In this document: piece after piece, positions 54,195-64,000 of the stretch
How positions within the stretch are numbered: position 1 is the first letter of the stretch
Layout of the letters: each line of letters opens with the position of its first letter
DNA from: Sophora flavescens
Lineage: Eukaryota; Streptophyta; Magnoliopsida; Fabales; Fabaceae
Assembly: GCA_030762895.1 (NCBI GenBank)
Contig: CM061070.1
Location: 35,615,652-35,679,651, forward strand
DNA length: 64,000 nt
Direction of reading: 5' to 3'
Made by a program: the position numbers and the translations under genes
Notes under the pieces: model-generated
The model's database searches: none
What the model was told of the DNA's origin: nothing
The model's input: the letters and a program-made list of their open reading frames with translations, nothing else

Positions 54195-55762
54195 TGTTGA
54201 GTCACCGGCAAGTGTACCGGGTCGTCGCAAGTAATAAAATAAACACGGTAAGAATTTACCGAGGTCGAACACAAGGATTGGGATACCAATTCAACTAATT
54301 CGTGAGAAGTTCGATAGGTTGGTTAAGTAACAGAAAGTGGTTGAGAGAGAGAGATTAATATCGCAATTCAGATAAGAAATCAAATAAAGTTAAGGTTTTA
54401 AAATCAGAAATTAAAATATCCAAGGTCTCAAATCCACTACCCAATCATGTATAGTTCCCAAGTGATGATGAATTCCTCCCTAAGTTCAATTACAATGTCA
54501 ACCGGAACCCCCAAATTCTCCTATCTCCATTGTCGTGCTCAATAGGACGTATTCGATGATTGGATTAATTACTTACTAGGTCTCATAATCCTAATCTCGA
54601 ATTTGATTAATTCTTGTTCCCTATAAGGTTGCACTAATCTCCTAAATCCACTGTCGTGCTCATTATTCAATTAGTGATTCCAATCCAAGTTCTAAAACGC
54701 GAATCGTCGTTCGGCCTCAAACACGTTTTAACTAGTTAATCACGCAAAACATATGATCAACGCATTCAAATCAGAATTGGAAAACATTCATTGAGAGAAT
54801 GGGAGAAAAACATACATCACATGAACACTATACCGCCATGGGTGGCTTCATTGATCCCTCGGACGAGGGGATCAGTTCCTCATGCCCGTTACGACAAACG
54901 AACAATTGGCAATAATCTCCATAATAAATTAAGAAAAGAAAAGAGAAGGGAGACGCAGCTCCAGAAACAAGGATTCGCCTAAAACTGATCTACAATCTGT
55001 TCTGATCCAAAAAGTCCTCCAAATCTGTTCTGCACTGCCTTATTTATAGGGAGGCCACGCGTCACGGCCGTGATGGTCATCACTGCTAGGCCGTGACGGC
55101 TTCTGTTTCTGGCACGTTTGTGGAATCCAGACCCTCGCGACGCGAAGGGTGTCTCGCGACGCGAGCCTTCAGATTTCAGCCCGTGATGTGAATCACGGCT
55201 ACGCCGTGATGGTCTCTGACTTGTGTGGGTTTTAGGTCACGGCCGTGATGTGCGTCACGGCTAGGCCGTGATGGTCTCTGTCTTCCAGGGTCTTTAGACT
55301 CTCGCGGGGCGAGCTTCTTCTCGCGTGGCGAAACTTCAAACCTTAAGCTGTCACGGCCGTGACCTTCATCACGGCTGGGCAGTGATGGTCTCTGACTTCC
55401 AGGTCTTTATGATTCGCGAGGCGAGCAGCTTGTTCGCGGGGCGAGCCAGAGTGATGACTGTTGCTGCTTTATCTTATGTTCAGGCTTGCGAGGCGAGACC
55501 TCCAAAAGTGTTTTTTCCACTGCTTCTTGACTTTCCTTGACTCTCAGAGCTTCACTTATTGACCTGAAACAACAAAAGCAAACAAAAGCGTAATTCTATT
55601 CAAAATAACCTAAAAACTACACAAAATACACAAAACGAGTCAAAGTCTAACTTAGGAACAAAACAAGGCTAAATTTGGGCGAAAACGAGACTAAACTCGA
55701 CTATTTAGCACGTAAACCACCGTCCATCTAGTTATAAAACTAGATAAGCCAAAGGCTTATCA
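54195..55762 (-). repeat. 3' LTR of gypsy RF
   Basis: 1568 bp. On the minus strand a TATA box (CTATAAATAA, about 55040-55051) follows an array of TCGCG-type dyads and TCACGGCCGTGA palindromes (55060-55500). Confidence 0.9.
55055..55505 (-). promoter_or_regulatory. U3 dyad arrays in RF 3' LTR
   Basis: Two interleaved motif types. One is TCGCGACGCGA / TCGCGGGGCGAG / TCGCGAGGCGAG in pairs 18-22 bp apart. The other is GTCACGGCCGTGATG and ATCACGGCTAGGCCGTGATG, occurring five times. Both stop just upstream of the TATA box at about 55045. The right LTR has the same array at 61075-61530, with one extra CGCGAGGCGAG copy (about 61517-61536). Confidence 0.7.
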
Positions 55763-57232
55763 AAACACCCCAAACTTAAACCTTGCTTGTCCCCAAGCAA
55801 GCTAAAACTCAAAAACGACTCAAGACTTGGCAAGCCTAAAGGAATCAATCGATTTCGCACAAATTTCATGCAATCAAAACAGTTTTTCTCCAATGATTTC
55901 CCCCCTACATCAACGTAATCCCCACATTCATTTACTTAAAACAATTGAGAACTTATCATTCATGCAAGCTTTACTCTAAGTTAGGATCAAAGTTACACAC
56001 ACAAAGGAAGATCACCTATTTCAAACAATTGCCTTCCTCACAAGGGTATGTAAAATTTCACTCATTCGCTCAATTCTGTCTAGGCTTTTAACTTTTCACT
56101 CAATTTCACATATCAAGAGCACTTCCCATGAATTTGATTTTCATCTCAAAAATGGTTCCCACAAAAACATGCATGCAACATCAGAAGGTCTTATAAAGGT
56201 TGTAATGGGGCCTGGCTGAGGGTAGGATAATCAAGGATACTAGGCTTAAGTCCCTAGGAACTAAGAGAGCATGAGCATTTGACACATATTCAACTCAAAT
56301 TCCTTTTTCCATTTTTATTTTTGCCTCGGGTGACTACAGCCTTTTCCTTGCTATTTTTTATGTTTTGCCCCTTTTCTTTTGGCAATTTTTTTTTTCTTCT
56401 TTTTTTTTTCTTTTTGCCTTGGGTTTCAACCTTTATTTTTTTTCCTTTTCTCAACCCAGAATTACATGTCAACCTTGTAGCCACCCCAAACTTAGTTTCT
56501 TACAACTCTTCTTTCACTAAGCTTCCATGCTTTCCTAATCCTAAGATTTGGTTAACATGGTTTTTTCCAGATTTTGGCTTATAATTTAGGGTCATAGAGA
56601 AACAATAGGCTAATTCGGCTCAATGTGGCTAACTAGGGAACATGCATTAGGGATGGTTCATTTTAGGCCAAGTAGTTATTCAAAGAAAATCGCCTAAATC
56701 ATTTGATGCAACACATAATCATGCAACCCATGAAGAGATTCAAGCAAATTCGAGAAAGTGCAACTTAAAAGTGATTTCACACAATCAAAAACAGAGTTGG
56801 AGGCTCAAATCCTCACCTGGACATTTTGCAAATTGTTTGACCGAGATACAATTCCTAGTGTGTGTGCACCCCCTCACCCCAAACTTATCATAAATCAAGC
56901 AATCACAATAAAATTCTCAAAGTTCAGTTTTCAATTTTTCAAGTGGGGATCAACTTTTCTACTATCAGAACCTAGGGGGGAAAATCATCAGTGGTCAAAA
57001 TAATTCATGCAATCAATCTATGCTCAATTTAATTAAAATCCAACAAACTTGCCGACACGACATTCATACAAAAACTCTTGATCTTCTCAAATTATTCAAG
57101 AGTGACAAACAAAAACAAAAATATAAACAAAACAAAACAAAAGTTAGGAGAAGAGAGGGATACCTAGCTTGGGTTGCCTCCCAAGTAGCGCTTGTTTAAC
57201 GTCCCGAGCCTGACTCAAGTCACCCCAGAGGG
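55763..57232 (-). other. Non-coding 3' part of gypsy RF
   Basis: Contains no long frame. On the minus strand it starts with GACGTTAAACAAGCGCTACT at about 57185-57205, the sequence that usually follows Athila-type pol, and ends with CAAGGTTTAAGTTTGGGGTG before the LTR (polypurine tract). Parts resemble the RD spacer, for example the TTTGGGGTG and AGATTCAAGCAAATTC stretches. Confidence 0.7.
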
Positions 57233-57598
57233 TTAATCCAGAAGAAGCACTTGCTTGCCATGCCCTGCCTCAGTCCGTTTCCTGTAGGCTCTTGCCCTTT
57301 CATATGCTCGCATGCTGTTCCCGGACAACTCATTTAAGTCCAGAATCCTTCTATAATCAGCACGAACTCTCCACCCCGTGATGGTCCTTTTTGGGATCAA
57401 CTCATTGTCTGCATTGACCACCATGGTTGTGCCACCTTTCAACTTCGGTGCTTTACCATTATTTTTCATGTCTTTGTTGCTGAGCTCCTTCTTTGCACGT
57501 TCTTCCCTTGGGCGACTCGGTAAGGCTTCCATGTCTTTCAACCACTCGAGATAGACCTCATCCCCCAAAGGGTCTTTTTTTCTCACTATCATCATCAT
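57233..57598 (-). pseudogene. RF protease C-terminal linker and reverse transcriptase stub
   Basis: VRKKDPLGDEVYLEWLKDME, a Lys-rich linker, then KRTITGWRVRADYRRILDLN and an unrelated 30-residue end. The TITGWRV--DYR sequence is the first conserved block of Athila-type reverse transcriptase. After DYRRI the sequence leaves the family and soon stops, marking the deletion that removed the rest of pol. Confidence 0.75.
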
Positions 57599-58552
57599 GG
57601 GATTTTACCAACACTTGAGCAAGTGAAGAACCATGGGCTTCTCTAGTTGCCTTTGCCTTGACAGTTGGAACCACCATATCCACTCGATACACTTCCGACC
57701 TCTCTGCAGGGTGCTTCATTGCTTCAAAGAGATTGAAGACTACCTCATCATCTTGCACCCTTAGAGTGAGTTTCCCTTGTCGCACATCTATCAAGGCACC
57801 CCCAGTGGCCAAGAAGGGCCTACCCAAAATGAGAGGGATTTCGGTGTCTTCATCCATATCAAGCACTACAAAGTCCGCCGGAAATATAAGCTTGTCCACC
57901 TTTACTAACAAGTCTTCGACCACCCCATAAGGATATTTACAGAACGATCGGCCAGTTGGAGTGACATACGTGTATCCTTGACTTCTTTGATCCCCAACCT
58001 CTTCATCATAGAGAGGGGCATCAAGTTGATGCTTGCCCCTAGATCACATAATGCCTTCCCTACAGTCATCCCCCCAATGGTGCATGGTATCGAAAAAGAA
58101 CCAGGATCCTTCAACTTTGGAGGCAGTTTTCGTTGAAGAATGGCACTACACTCCTCGGTCAAAGCAACCGTTTCCTCATCCACAATTCTCCGCTTCTTGG
58201 TGAGAAGTTCCTTCATAAACCGGGCATATGATGGCATCTGTTCCAAGGCTTCCGCAAATGGAATGTTAATTTGAAGTTTTCGGAAGACATCAAGGAACTT
58301 ATTGAATTGCTTATCCTGTTGAGGCTTCTTCAATCTTTCAGGATACGGTACCTTCATGTAGGGCGGGAGGTCTTGGGGTTCAACCCACTTCTTCTTTCGG
58401 AACTCTTCATCCACAAGCTTCAGCCTACCCCCTTGCTCTGGTGCCTTGTCACTTACCAACTCTTCTTTCTCAGGCTGCTCTTCCTCAACATGCGGTTGTT
58501 CCGGGGCCTTGTCTTCCTGAGAACTAGTTGCACCCCTGTTAGATCCCAACAC
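57558..58552 (-). pseudogene. RF gag end and aspartic protease
   Basis: Reads EFRKKKWVEPQDLPPYMKVP, YPERLKKPQQDKQFNKFLDV, FRKLQINIPFAEALEQMPSY, LTEECSAILQRKLPPKLKDP, GSFSIPCTIGGMTVGKALCD, then LGASINLMPLSMMKRLGI. The protease active site is CDLGAS, with Leu in place of the usual Ser/Thr before Gly-Ala, as in Athila elements. A frame break near 57920 precedes EDTEIPLILGRPFLATGGAL, the second half of the protease. Retropepsin cleaves gag-pol in the particle. Confidence 0.88.
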
Positions 58553-58600
58553 TTTACTGCTCCTGATTGTTATGGCATTGCAATGGTTCTTAGGATTGTT

Positions 58601-60052
58601 CTAGGTATCACCTGTGAAAGTGCCTGGGAGACGCTCATTTAGTTGCTTCGCGAGCTGAGCCATCTGCGTCTCAAGATTCTGAATTGCCGACCCTGTATGA
58701 GTCGCCAACTTGTCATTGGCAGTATTTGTGTCGATTGACAATTTCTCCACTGCTGCACTCAACTTCTCAAAAGCCAACTCCCAAGGTTGTCTTCCACCAT
58801 CTGTTATTTGCAATTGATTAGTCCCCGGAAGAGCCTGCTGGGTATTGTGCTGCTGAATTCCAATGTTCGGCCTCAGACCCTGTTGAGGTTGTTGCCAATT
58901 CTGTTGAGGATGTTGCTGCCCGGATAGACCACCACTAGCATTACTCCAAGCGAAACCCGGATGGTCTCTCCTCATATACCCCCTATTCTGATTCTGACTG
59001 TAGTCATTCTGTCAGTTCCTCTGATAGTTGTTCTGGGGAACAGTGTCATAGAAGTTGTGGCATGAGTCCACATGTTCTTGGGAGAAATTCAGCGGACAAC
59101 TCCGAGTGTCATGATCTCCATTACAATTGTCACAACCCGGAGGCATCCCCTCATGTATCACATTAACCTTTTTGTTTCCCGACAAAGCCTCATTCTGCAT
59201 CTTCAACAATCTGTTTTGCTCGAGAATGGCTTCCATTGTCACTGAACTGATTCCACTTGAGGTTTCTCTACCGCGGTTGTAATCATTATATGACATCTTC
59301 TCCAATAATGCCCATCCATCCTCAGCTGATAAGTAGGAAAAAGAGCCGCCAGCTGCGGCATCACAGTTCATCTGATAGCGTCCCCTCAACCCATTAAAGA
59401 AATGTTGAACTTTGGAAACCGGGTCAAAGAACGCTGAGGGACATCTTCTCAATAACCCATTGTACCTCTCCCACGCTTCATTGTAAGTTTCATCTTCCGT
59501 CTGCCTGAATGAAGTGACGGCTATTCTTGCTTGTGCCGCCTTCTGAGACGGAAAATATTTGGTTAGGAACTTCTGTGCCATTTGCTCCCAAGTTCTGATA
59601 TTGTTCCTATCCAAGCTGTCAACCCAATCGCGAGCGACATCCCTGAGAGAGAGAGGGAAAAGCCGCAAGCGAAACTCATCTTGTGAGACTCCTCTTGCCT
59701 TCTGTAAGTCACAAGCTTCAAGGAAGCGAGTGATGTGTCTATGTGGGTCTTGTTTGCCACTGCCATCAAACTGATTCTCGCGGATCTGGGCTGTGACACA
59801 TCCTTCCACTCTGAAGGAGTCTGTATTCAGGTTGCCCCTCACAATAGAGGAAGCACAATCCTCCAAGTTTGGTAGATCGTACTCGAAGAGAGGCTTGTAG
59901 CGAGGAGGAGGAGGAGGAGGGTTTTCTTCGGCCATGTCCTCAAGATTAATCGCTTCAAGCCTCTTTCTTTCTCTGACTTCCTTCCTTAAGCGCTTCTCAG
60001 TCTTGGTGATCTCGGAATCAAATAGCAGGTCCTCTTGTGAAAGGGTACCTCG
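58601..60052 (-). pseudogene. RF gag (Athila-like retrotransposon gag)
   Basis: Starts at MRGTLSQEDLLFDSEITKTE (about 60052). The core has FDGSGKQDPHRHITRFLEAC, DEFRLRLFPLSLRDVARDWV, TWEQMAQKFLTKYFPSQKAA, DETYNEAWERYNGLLRRCPS and KVQHFFNGLRGRYQMNCDAA, the plant retrotransposon gag domain, then a zinc knuckle CDNCNGDHDTRSCP (CX2CX3HX4C). A TGA at about 59010 separates it from a Gln/Asn-rich part (QQHPQQNWQQPQQGL) and a helical end LETQMAQLAKQLNERLPGTF. Apart from that stop it is well preserved. Confidence 0.88.
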
Positions 60053-60189
60053 CATACAAAAACATGGAAAGACCAAGTGGAATCAAAGAAGTAGAGAGAA
60101 ATAATAAAGAAATAACAGAAAAATAAAAATAAAAATCTACTTAACCAAATAATCAAATTTCCTAAAAATTAGGAAAATTGGTGTGCCAA

Positions 60190-60207
60190 TCCCCGGCAAC
60201 GGCACCA
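60190..60207 (-). promoter_or_regulatory. Primer-binding site of gypsy RF
   Basis: TGGTGCCGTTGCCGGGGA on the minus strand, six bases inside the 5' LTR. It is of the same type as the RD site. Confidence 0.85.
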
Positions 60208-60213
60208 AAAACT

Positions 60214-61800
60214 TGTTGAGTCACCGGCAAGTGTACCAGGTCGTCGCAAGTAATAAAATAAACACGGTAAGAATTTACCGAGGTCGAACACAAGGATTGG
60301 GGTACCAATTCAACTAATTCGTGAGAAGTTCGATAGGTTGGTTAAGTAACAGAAAGTGGTTGAGAGAGAGAGATTAATATCGCAATTCAGATAAGAAATC
60401 AAATAAAGCTAAGGTTTTAAAATCAGAAATTAAAATATCCAAGGTCTCAAATCCACTACCCAATCATGTATAGTTCCCAAGTGATGATGAATTCCTCCCT
60501 AAGTTCAACTACAATGTCAACCGGGACCCCCAAATTCTCCTATCTCCACTGTCGTGCTCAATAGGACGTATTCGACGATTGGATTAATTACTTACTAGGT
60601 CTCATAATCCTAATCTCGAATTTGATTAATTCTTGTTCCCTATAAGGTTGCACTAATCTCCTAAATCCACTGTCGTGCTCATTATTCAATTAGTGATTCC
60701 AATCCAAGTTCTAAAACGCGAATCGTCGTTCGGCCTCAAACACGTTTTAACTAGTTAATCACGCAAAACATATGATCAACGCATTCAAATCAGAATTGGA
60801 AAACATTCATTGAGAGAAGGGGAGAAAAACATACATCACATGAACACTATACCGCCATGGGTGGCTTCATTGATCCCTCGGACGAGAGGATTAGTTCCTC
60901 ATGCCCGTTACAACAAACGAACAATCGGCAATAATCTCCATAATAAATTAAGAAAAGAAAAGAGAAGGGAGACGCAGCTCCAGAAACAAGGATTCGCCTA
61001 AAACTGATCTACAATCTGTTCTGATCCAAAAAGTCCTCCAAATCTGTTCTGCACTGCCTTATTTATAGTGAGGCCACGCGTCACGGCCGTGATGGTCATC
61101 ACGGCTAGGCCGTGACGGCTTCTGTTTCTGGCACGTTTGTGGAATCCAGACCCTCGCGACGTGAAGGGTGTCTCGCGACGCGAGCCTTCATATTTCAGCC
61201 CGTGATGTGAATCACGGCTACGCCGTGATGGTCTCTGACTTGTGTGGGTTTTAGGTCACGGCCGTGATGTGCATCACGGCTAGGCCGTGATGGTCTCTGT
61301 CTTCCAGGGTCTTCAGACTCTCGCGAGGCGAGCTTCTTCTCGCGTGGCGAAACTTCAAACCTTAAGCTGTCACGGTCGTGACCTTCATCACGGCTGGGCC
61401 GTGATGGTCTCTGACTTCCAGGTCTTTATGATTCGCGAGGCGAGCAGCCTGTTCGCGGGGCGAGGCAGAGTGATGACTGTTGCTGCTTTATCTGATGTTC
61501 AGGCTTGCGAGGCGAGCATCCACTCGCGAGGCGAGACCTCCAAAAGTGCTTTTTCCACTACTTCTTGACTTTCCTTGACTCTCAGAGCTTCACTTATTGA
61601 CCTGAAACAACAAAAGCAAACAAAAGCGTAATTCTATTCAAAATAACCTAAAAACTACACAAAATACACAAAACAAGTCAAAGTCTAACTTAGGAACAAA
61701 ACAAGGCTAAATTTGGGCGAAAACGAGACTGAACTCAACTATTTAGCACGTAAACCACCGTCCATCTAGTTATAAAACTAGATAAGCCAAAGGCTTATCA
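60214..61800 (-). repeat. 5' LTR of gypsy RF
   Basis: 1587 bp, nearly identical to the 3' LTR. The main difference is a 20-bp segment with one extra CGCGAGGCGAG motif near 61517. This LTR should drive transcription of the element toward lower coordinates. Confidence 0.9.
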
Positions 61801-61805
61801 AAGTC

Positions 61806-62097
61806 CTTCGGGATATGGCGAGTAATAAACCTGCTCTGCCTGTTGTGAAAAAATGAATGGGTCGTACGCCTTATTATACCTTCGAGACAGCCTAACTTGA
61901 ACAATACCATAATTTTTATCTATTTTTGTCCCTACATCAAGAGTAGGATCAAACCAATCACACTTGAAGATAACTAATTTCATCACGGGGAAACCGGTAT
62001 AATCGAGTTCAAGGATGTCAGTTAGAACCCCATAGAAATCATCCTCTACATTGCCATCAGTGGCTCGCACACAAACACCATAGTTACACGTCTGCAT
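61806..62097 (-). pseudogene. CACTA C5 DUF4216-type region, left of the RF insertion
   Basis: Reads MQTCNYGVCVRATDGNVEDD, FYGVLTDILELDYTGFPVMK, LVIFKCDWFDPTLDVGTKID, YGIVQVRLSRRYNKAYDPFI, FSQQAEQVYYSPYPEGL. It is the same domain as C4 at 32475-32740. The frame is cut at the RF duplication and resumes at 54194. Confidence 0.85.
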
Positions 62098-62249
62098 TCC
62101 TTCATTCCATGTTTTTGTGTTAAATTTATATCCATTTACAATATAAGTATTCCATTATGTAACCCATCTGTTAGGCCCCCATGCCAAATTTGTCAACAAT
62201 GGATTTTGAACATTGTTTTCTGGATCTAGTACCTAAACAATCAAATATT

Positions 62250-62776
62250 ATATTATTCTTATACATGCTATATATTTAAGGAGATAAAATGTATGCTTCA
62301 AAAAATGAAGATGCTTAACCTACATATTTACTGAACCACGTAGCAAAGTGAGAAGTAATTTCTCGATCAACCTGATCGTTTGAAATGTCAGGTTGGAGAT
62401 CCCTTAGAAAATTTTCATACAACCTACATATGGGAGATTAACAGCAGGACGATTAATAATAATAAATGTCAATTGAACTTATTAAAGACGTTGTAGAAAC
62501 TTACTCTAAATATGGCGCCACCTCTTCACAATTTTGAAGGATATACAGATGAGCAGCATTAATGTCACGCTGCTCCAAGAAATATCCTTTTGATTTGCCG
62601 CTAAATCTGCCCGGATAGTTGAATATTGATATAGGAGGACTAGTTGAACATCCTTCGCCCGAATCAACGTTTCTAGGCATCCTTGTCCTTCTCGTGTTAA
62701 CTTCGTCCGGATAGTAATAAGAGGCAAAAGTGGAAGTCTCCTCTACTAAGTATTCTTCACAAATGGAACCCTCCAC
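62250..62776 (-). pseudogene. CACTA C5 TNP2 protein, DUF4218 end
   Basis: Reads VEGSICEEYLVEETSTFASY then YYPDEVNTRRTRMP, IFNYPGRFSGKSKGYFLEQR and AHLYILQNCEEVAPYLE, followed by an intron and a short exon at about 62335-62420 (YENFLRDLQPDISNDQVDRE). The start overlaps the end of the TNP2 frame in another phase because of the deletion near 62800. Confidence 0.8.
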
Positions 62777-63998
62777 TCATGCCTTGTTCTTGACTTTGTA
62801 TCCTTTGTCCTCCCCTTGATGTCCATCACAGTGTCAAACACATTCAAAAACACATTCCTCTCAGTATGCATGACATCAATGTTGTGACGGAGTAGCTGCG
62901 TCCTCCAATACGGCAACCTCCAAAATATACTTTGTTTTGTCCAATTATGGTTGATGCCATAATCAGGAATATGTTCTCCTTGGGTTTCATGGACGAGCGG
63001 TAAGTACTGTACTCTGCGCCATACATTAGGACCAGTCAAAGGTGGTGGAGGCGGTATTCTCTCCGCACAACGCTTCTTGAATGCATTCTTGTTCCGCCTA
63101 TAAGGATGATCTTCTAGAAGGAATTGACGATGACAATCAAAATATGAGATCTTTTGACTGTTTTTAAGCGTGAATGCCTTCGATCGCTCCATACATATTG
63201 GGCATCCAAGCTTCCCCGCGGTCATCCAACCCGACATCATCCCATAAGCAGGAAAGTCGTTGATCGTCCACATTAAAGCTGCTTTCATGATGAAATTCTG
63301 CCTCAAAGATATGTCATATGTCAACACACCATCATTCCACAGCATTGTCAACTCATCTATCAGTGGCTTCAAGTACACATCAATCTTACCTTTTGGATTA
63401 GACGGACTCGGAATTATGACTGTTAGGAACATAAACTCCCACTTCATGCACATCCCCGGGGGAAGATTGTACGGAGTCAGGATAACCGGCCAACAAGAGT
63501 ATGCTTTTCCAGACTGCCCAAAAGGATTAAATCCATCAGCAGATAACCCCAATCGGACATTGCGAGGGTCCTGCGAAAATGCCATATGAACCCTATCAAA
63601 ATGCTTCCAAGCTTCTCCATCAGATGGATGACACAAGATATCTTGCTCCCTCTCATGCTCACTATGCCACCTCATGTGAGCTGCAGTGGCCATCGAAGAG
63701 TACAATCTTGTAAGTCTTGGCACGAGCGGAAAGTACCACATCTTTTTTAGCGACCTCTTCTTCTCAATGCCCATCCTAGTGGTTGTCTTATACCGATCCG
63801 CACCACAAAATCGACAACACGTTATGTTTTCCGCTGAATCATCCTTATAGTACAATATATATCCATTCGGGCAACAATCAATTTTCAAACACCCCAGACC
63901 CAAATTTTCCACGGACTTCTTAGCATGATAAAAACTTGTAGGCATCCGATTGCCTTCTGGCAACGCCTTGGACACTGACCTGGTGAGGCGATTAAAAC
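62746..63998 (-). pseudogene. CACTA C5 TNP2 transposase (open to window edge)
   Basis: The frame is open from the window edge for about 418 codons. Motifs: NRMPTSFYHAKKSVENLGLG, IDCCPNGYILYYKDDSAENI, MWYFPLVPRLTRLYSSMATA, DGEAWKHFDRVHMAFSQDPR, NVRLGLSADGFNPFGQSGKA, CWPVILTPYNLPPGMCMKWE, DVYLKPLIDELTMLWNDGVL, MKAALMWTINDFPAYGMMSG, GKLGCPICMERSKAF and LLRHNIDVMHTERNVFLNVF. All TNP2 core blocks are present in one frame. After MDIKGRTKDTK it joins directly to the RVEGSIC region in the wrong phase, so the part between (the end of TNP2 and start of DUF4218) is deleted. The N-terminus lies outside the window. Confidence 0.9.
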
Positions 63999-64000
63999 AG

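Larger units (their letters stand above)
54195..61800 (-). mobile_element. Gypsy (Athila-like) LTR retrotransposon RF, lacking reverse transcriptase
   Basis: LTRs 54195-55762 and 60214-61800 (minus strand start TGATAAGCCTTTGGCTTATC, end TGACTCAACA) are nearly identical. The duplication is ATGTC at 54190-54194 and AAGTC at 61801-61805, one mismatch. Minus strand order: primer site TGGTGCCGTTGCCGGGGA (60190-60207), gag (58601-60052), protease (57558-58552), a stub of reverse transcriptase, then non-coding DNA with a polypurine tract before the 3' LTR. Reverse transcriptase, RNase H and integrase are missing, so it is non-autonomous. High LTR similarity suggests a fairly recent insertion. Confidence 0.92.
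46594..64000 (-). mobile_element. CACTA transposon C6, left end and second ORF; runs off window
   Basis: The terminus CACTAGTGCAGAAAAGGG at 46594 is followed by ACACATCGGTTTT / AAACCGATGTGG subterminal repeats (46610-46970). Minus-strand exons of its second ORF cover 47307-51333. At about 51402 it is interrupted by CACTA C5, so the rest, including TNP2, lies beyond the window. The solo LTR at 47566-48995 sits inside it. Target duplication and the right end cannot be seen. Confidence 0.85.
51402..64000 (-). mobile_element. CACTA transposon C5, inserted in C6; runs off window
   Basis: The left end reads TACTACAAAAAAACAATTG, a CACTA terminus with its first base changed. It is followed by a GCGACCG / CGGTCGC subterminal array (51421-51830). 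Minus-strand genes follow: the second ORF (52233-53783), the tail of the TNP2 protein (53893-54180 and 61806-62097), and TNP2 itself (62500-63998). Gypsy RF (54195-61800) splits the TNP2 tail. The right end is beyond the window. Confidence 0.85.

Noticed and set aside
55325..55540. Plus-strand frame of 71 codons in the RF LTR, also near 61287-61568
   Set aside because: Lies on the opposite strand to the element across repeat arrays; similar in both LTRs only because the LTRs are copies.

Overview
This is plant nuclear DNA, most likely from a eudicot and from a repeat-rich, gene-poor (heterochromatic) part of the genome. Almost everything I can recognise is transposable-element sequence: Ty1/copia and Ty3/gypsy LTR retrotransposons, seven CACTA (En/Spm) DNA transposons or pieces of them, two hAT-type elements, a LINE fragment and a hairpin MITE. 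I found no intact host gene, rRNA, tRNA or CRISPR array. The species cannot be read from the sequence. An Ogre/Tat-like LTR remnant with a tRNA-Arg-type primer site would fit a legume, but only weakly.

Layout. 1-829: 3' end of a CACTA element (C1). 990-7703: degenerate copia element (RA) with a second, reverse-oriented copia element (RB, 1734-5487) in its gag; both have 5-bp target duplications. 8005-8315: LINE RNase H fragment. 9228-10406: non-autonomous hAT (H1). 10438-14892: deletion-derived CACTA (C2). 14900-16560: Ogre/Tat-like LTR remnant with degenerate tandem repeats. 17094-17373: terminal piece of a CACTA (C3). 18539-18758: hairpin MITE.

19047-45573 is one large nested block. A hAT element (H2, 8-bp duplication GCTAGTGT) is split by a gypsy array with the structure LTR-internal-LTR-internal-LTR (RD, 19139-40362, duplication ATTAG). 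The middle LTR of that array is split by a 12.2-kb CACTA element (C4, 23556-35783, duplication GGC). H2 also carries a CACTA element (C7, 41033-45359, duplication GTA) that holds a captured fragment of an anthranilate synthase alpha-subunit gene.

46594-64000 is a second nest that runs off the window. CACTA C6 (reverse) contains a solo gypsy LTR (47566-48995, duplication CCACT). It is interrupted near 51402 by CACTA C5 (reverse), whose second-domain ORF is interrupted by gypsy element RF (54195-61800).

How the parts relate. RD has no reverse transcriptase or integrase, and RF has lost them. Both have Athila-type primer sites, similar LTR starts and similar polypurine tracts, so they look like non-autonomous elements that need a partner. 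RD, RF and the solo LTR share an unusual array of paired TCGC-rich dyads upstream of their TATA-like boxes. Every CACTA transposase here is broken by stops, frameshifts or deletions. The perfect target duplications allow the order of insertion to be reconstructed almost base by base.
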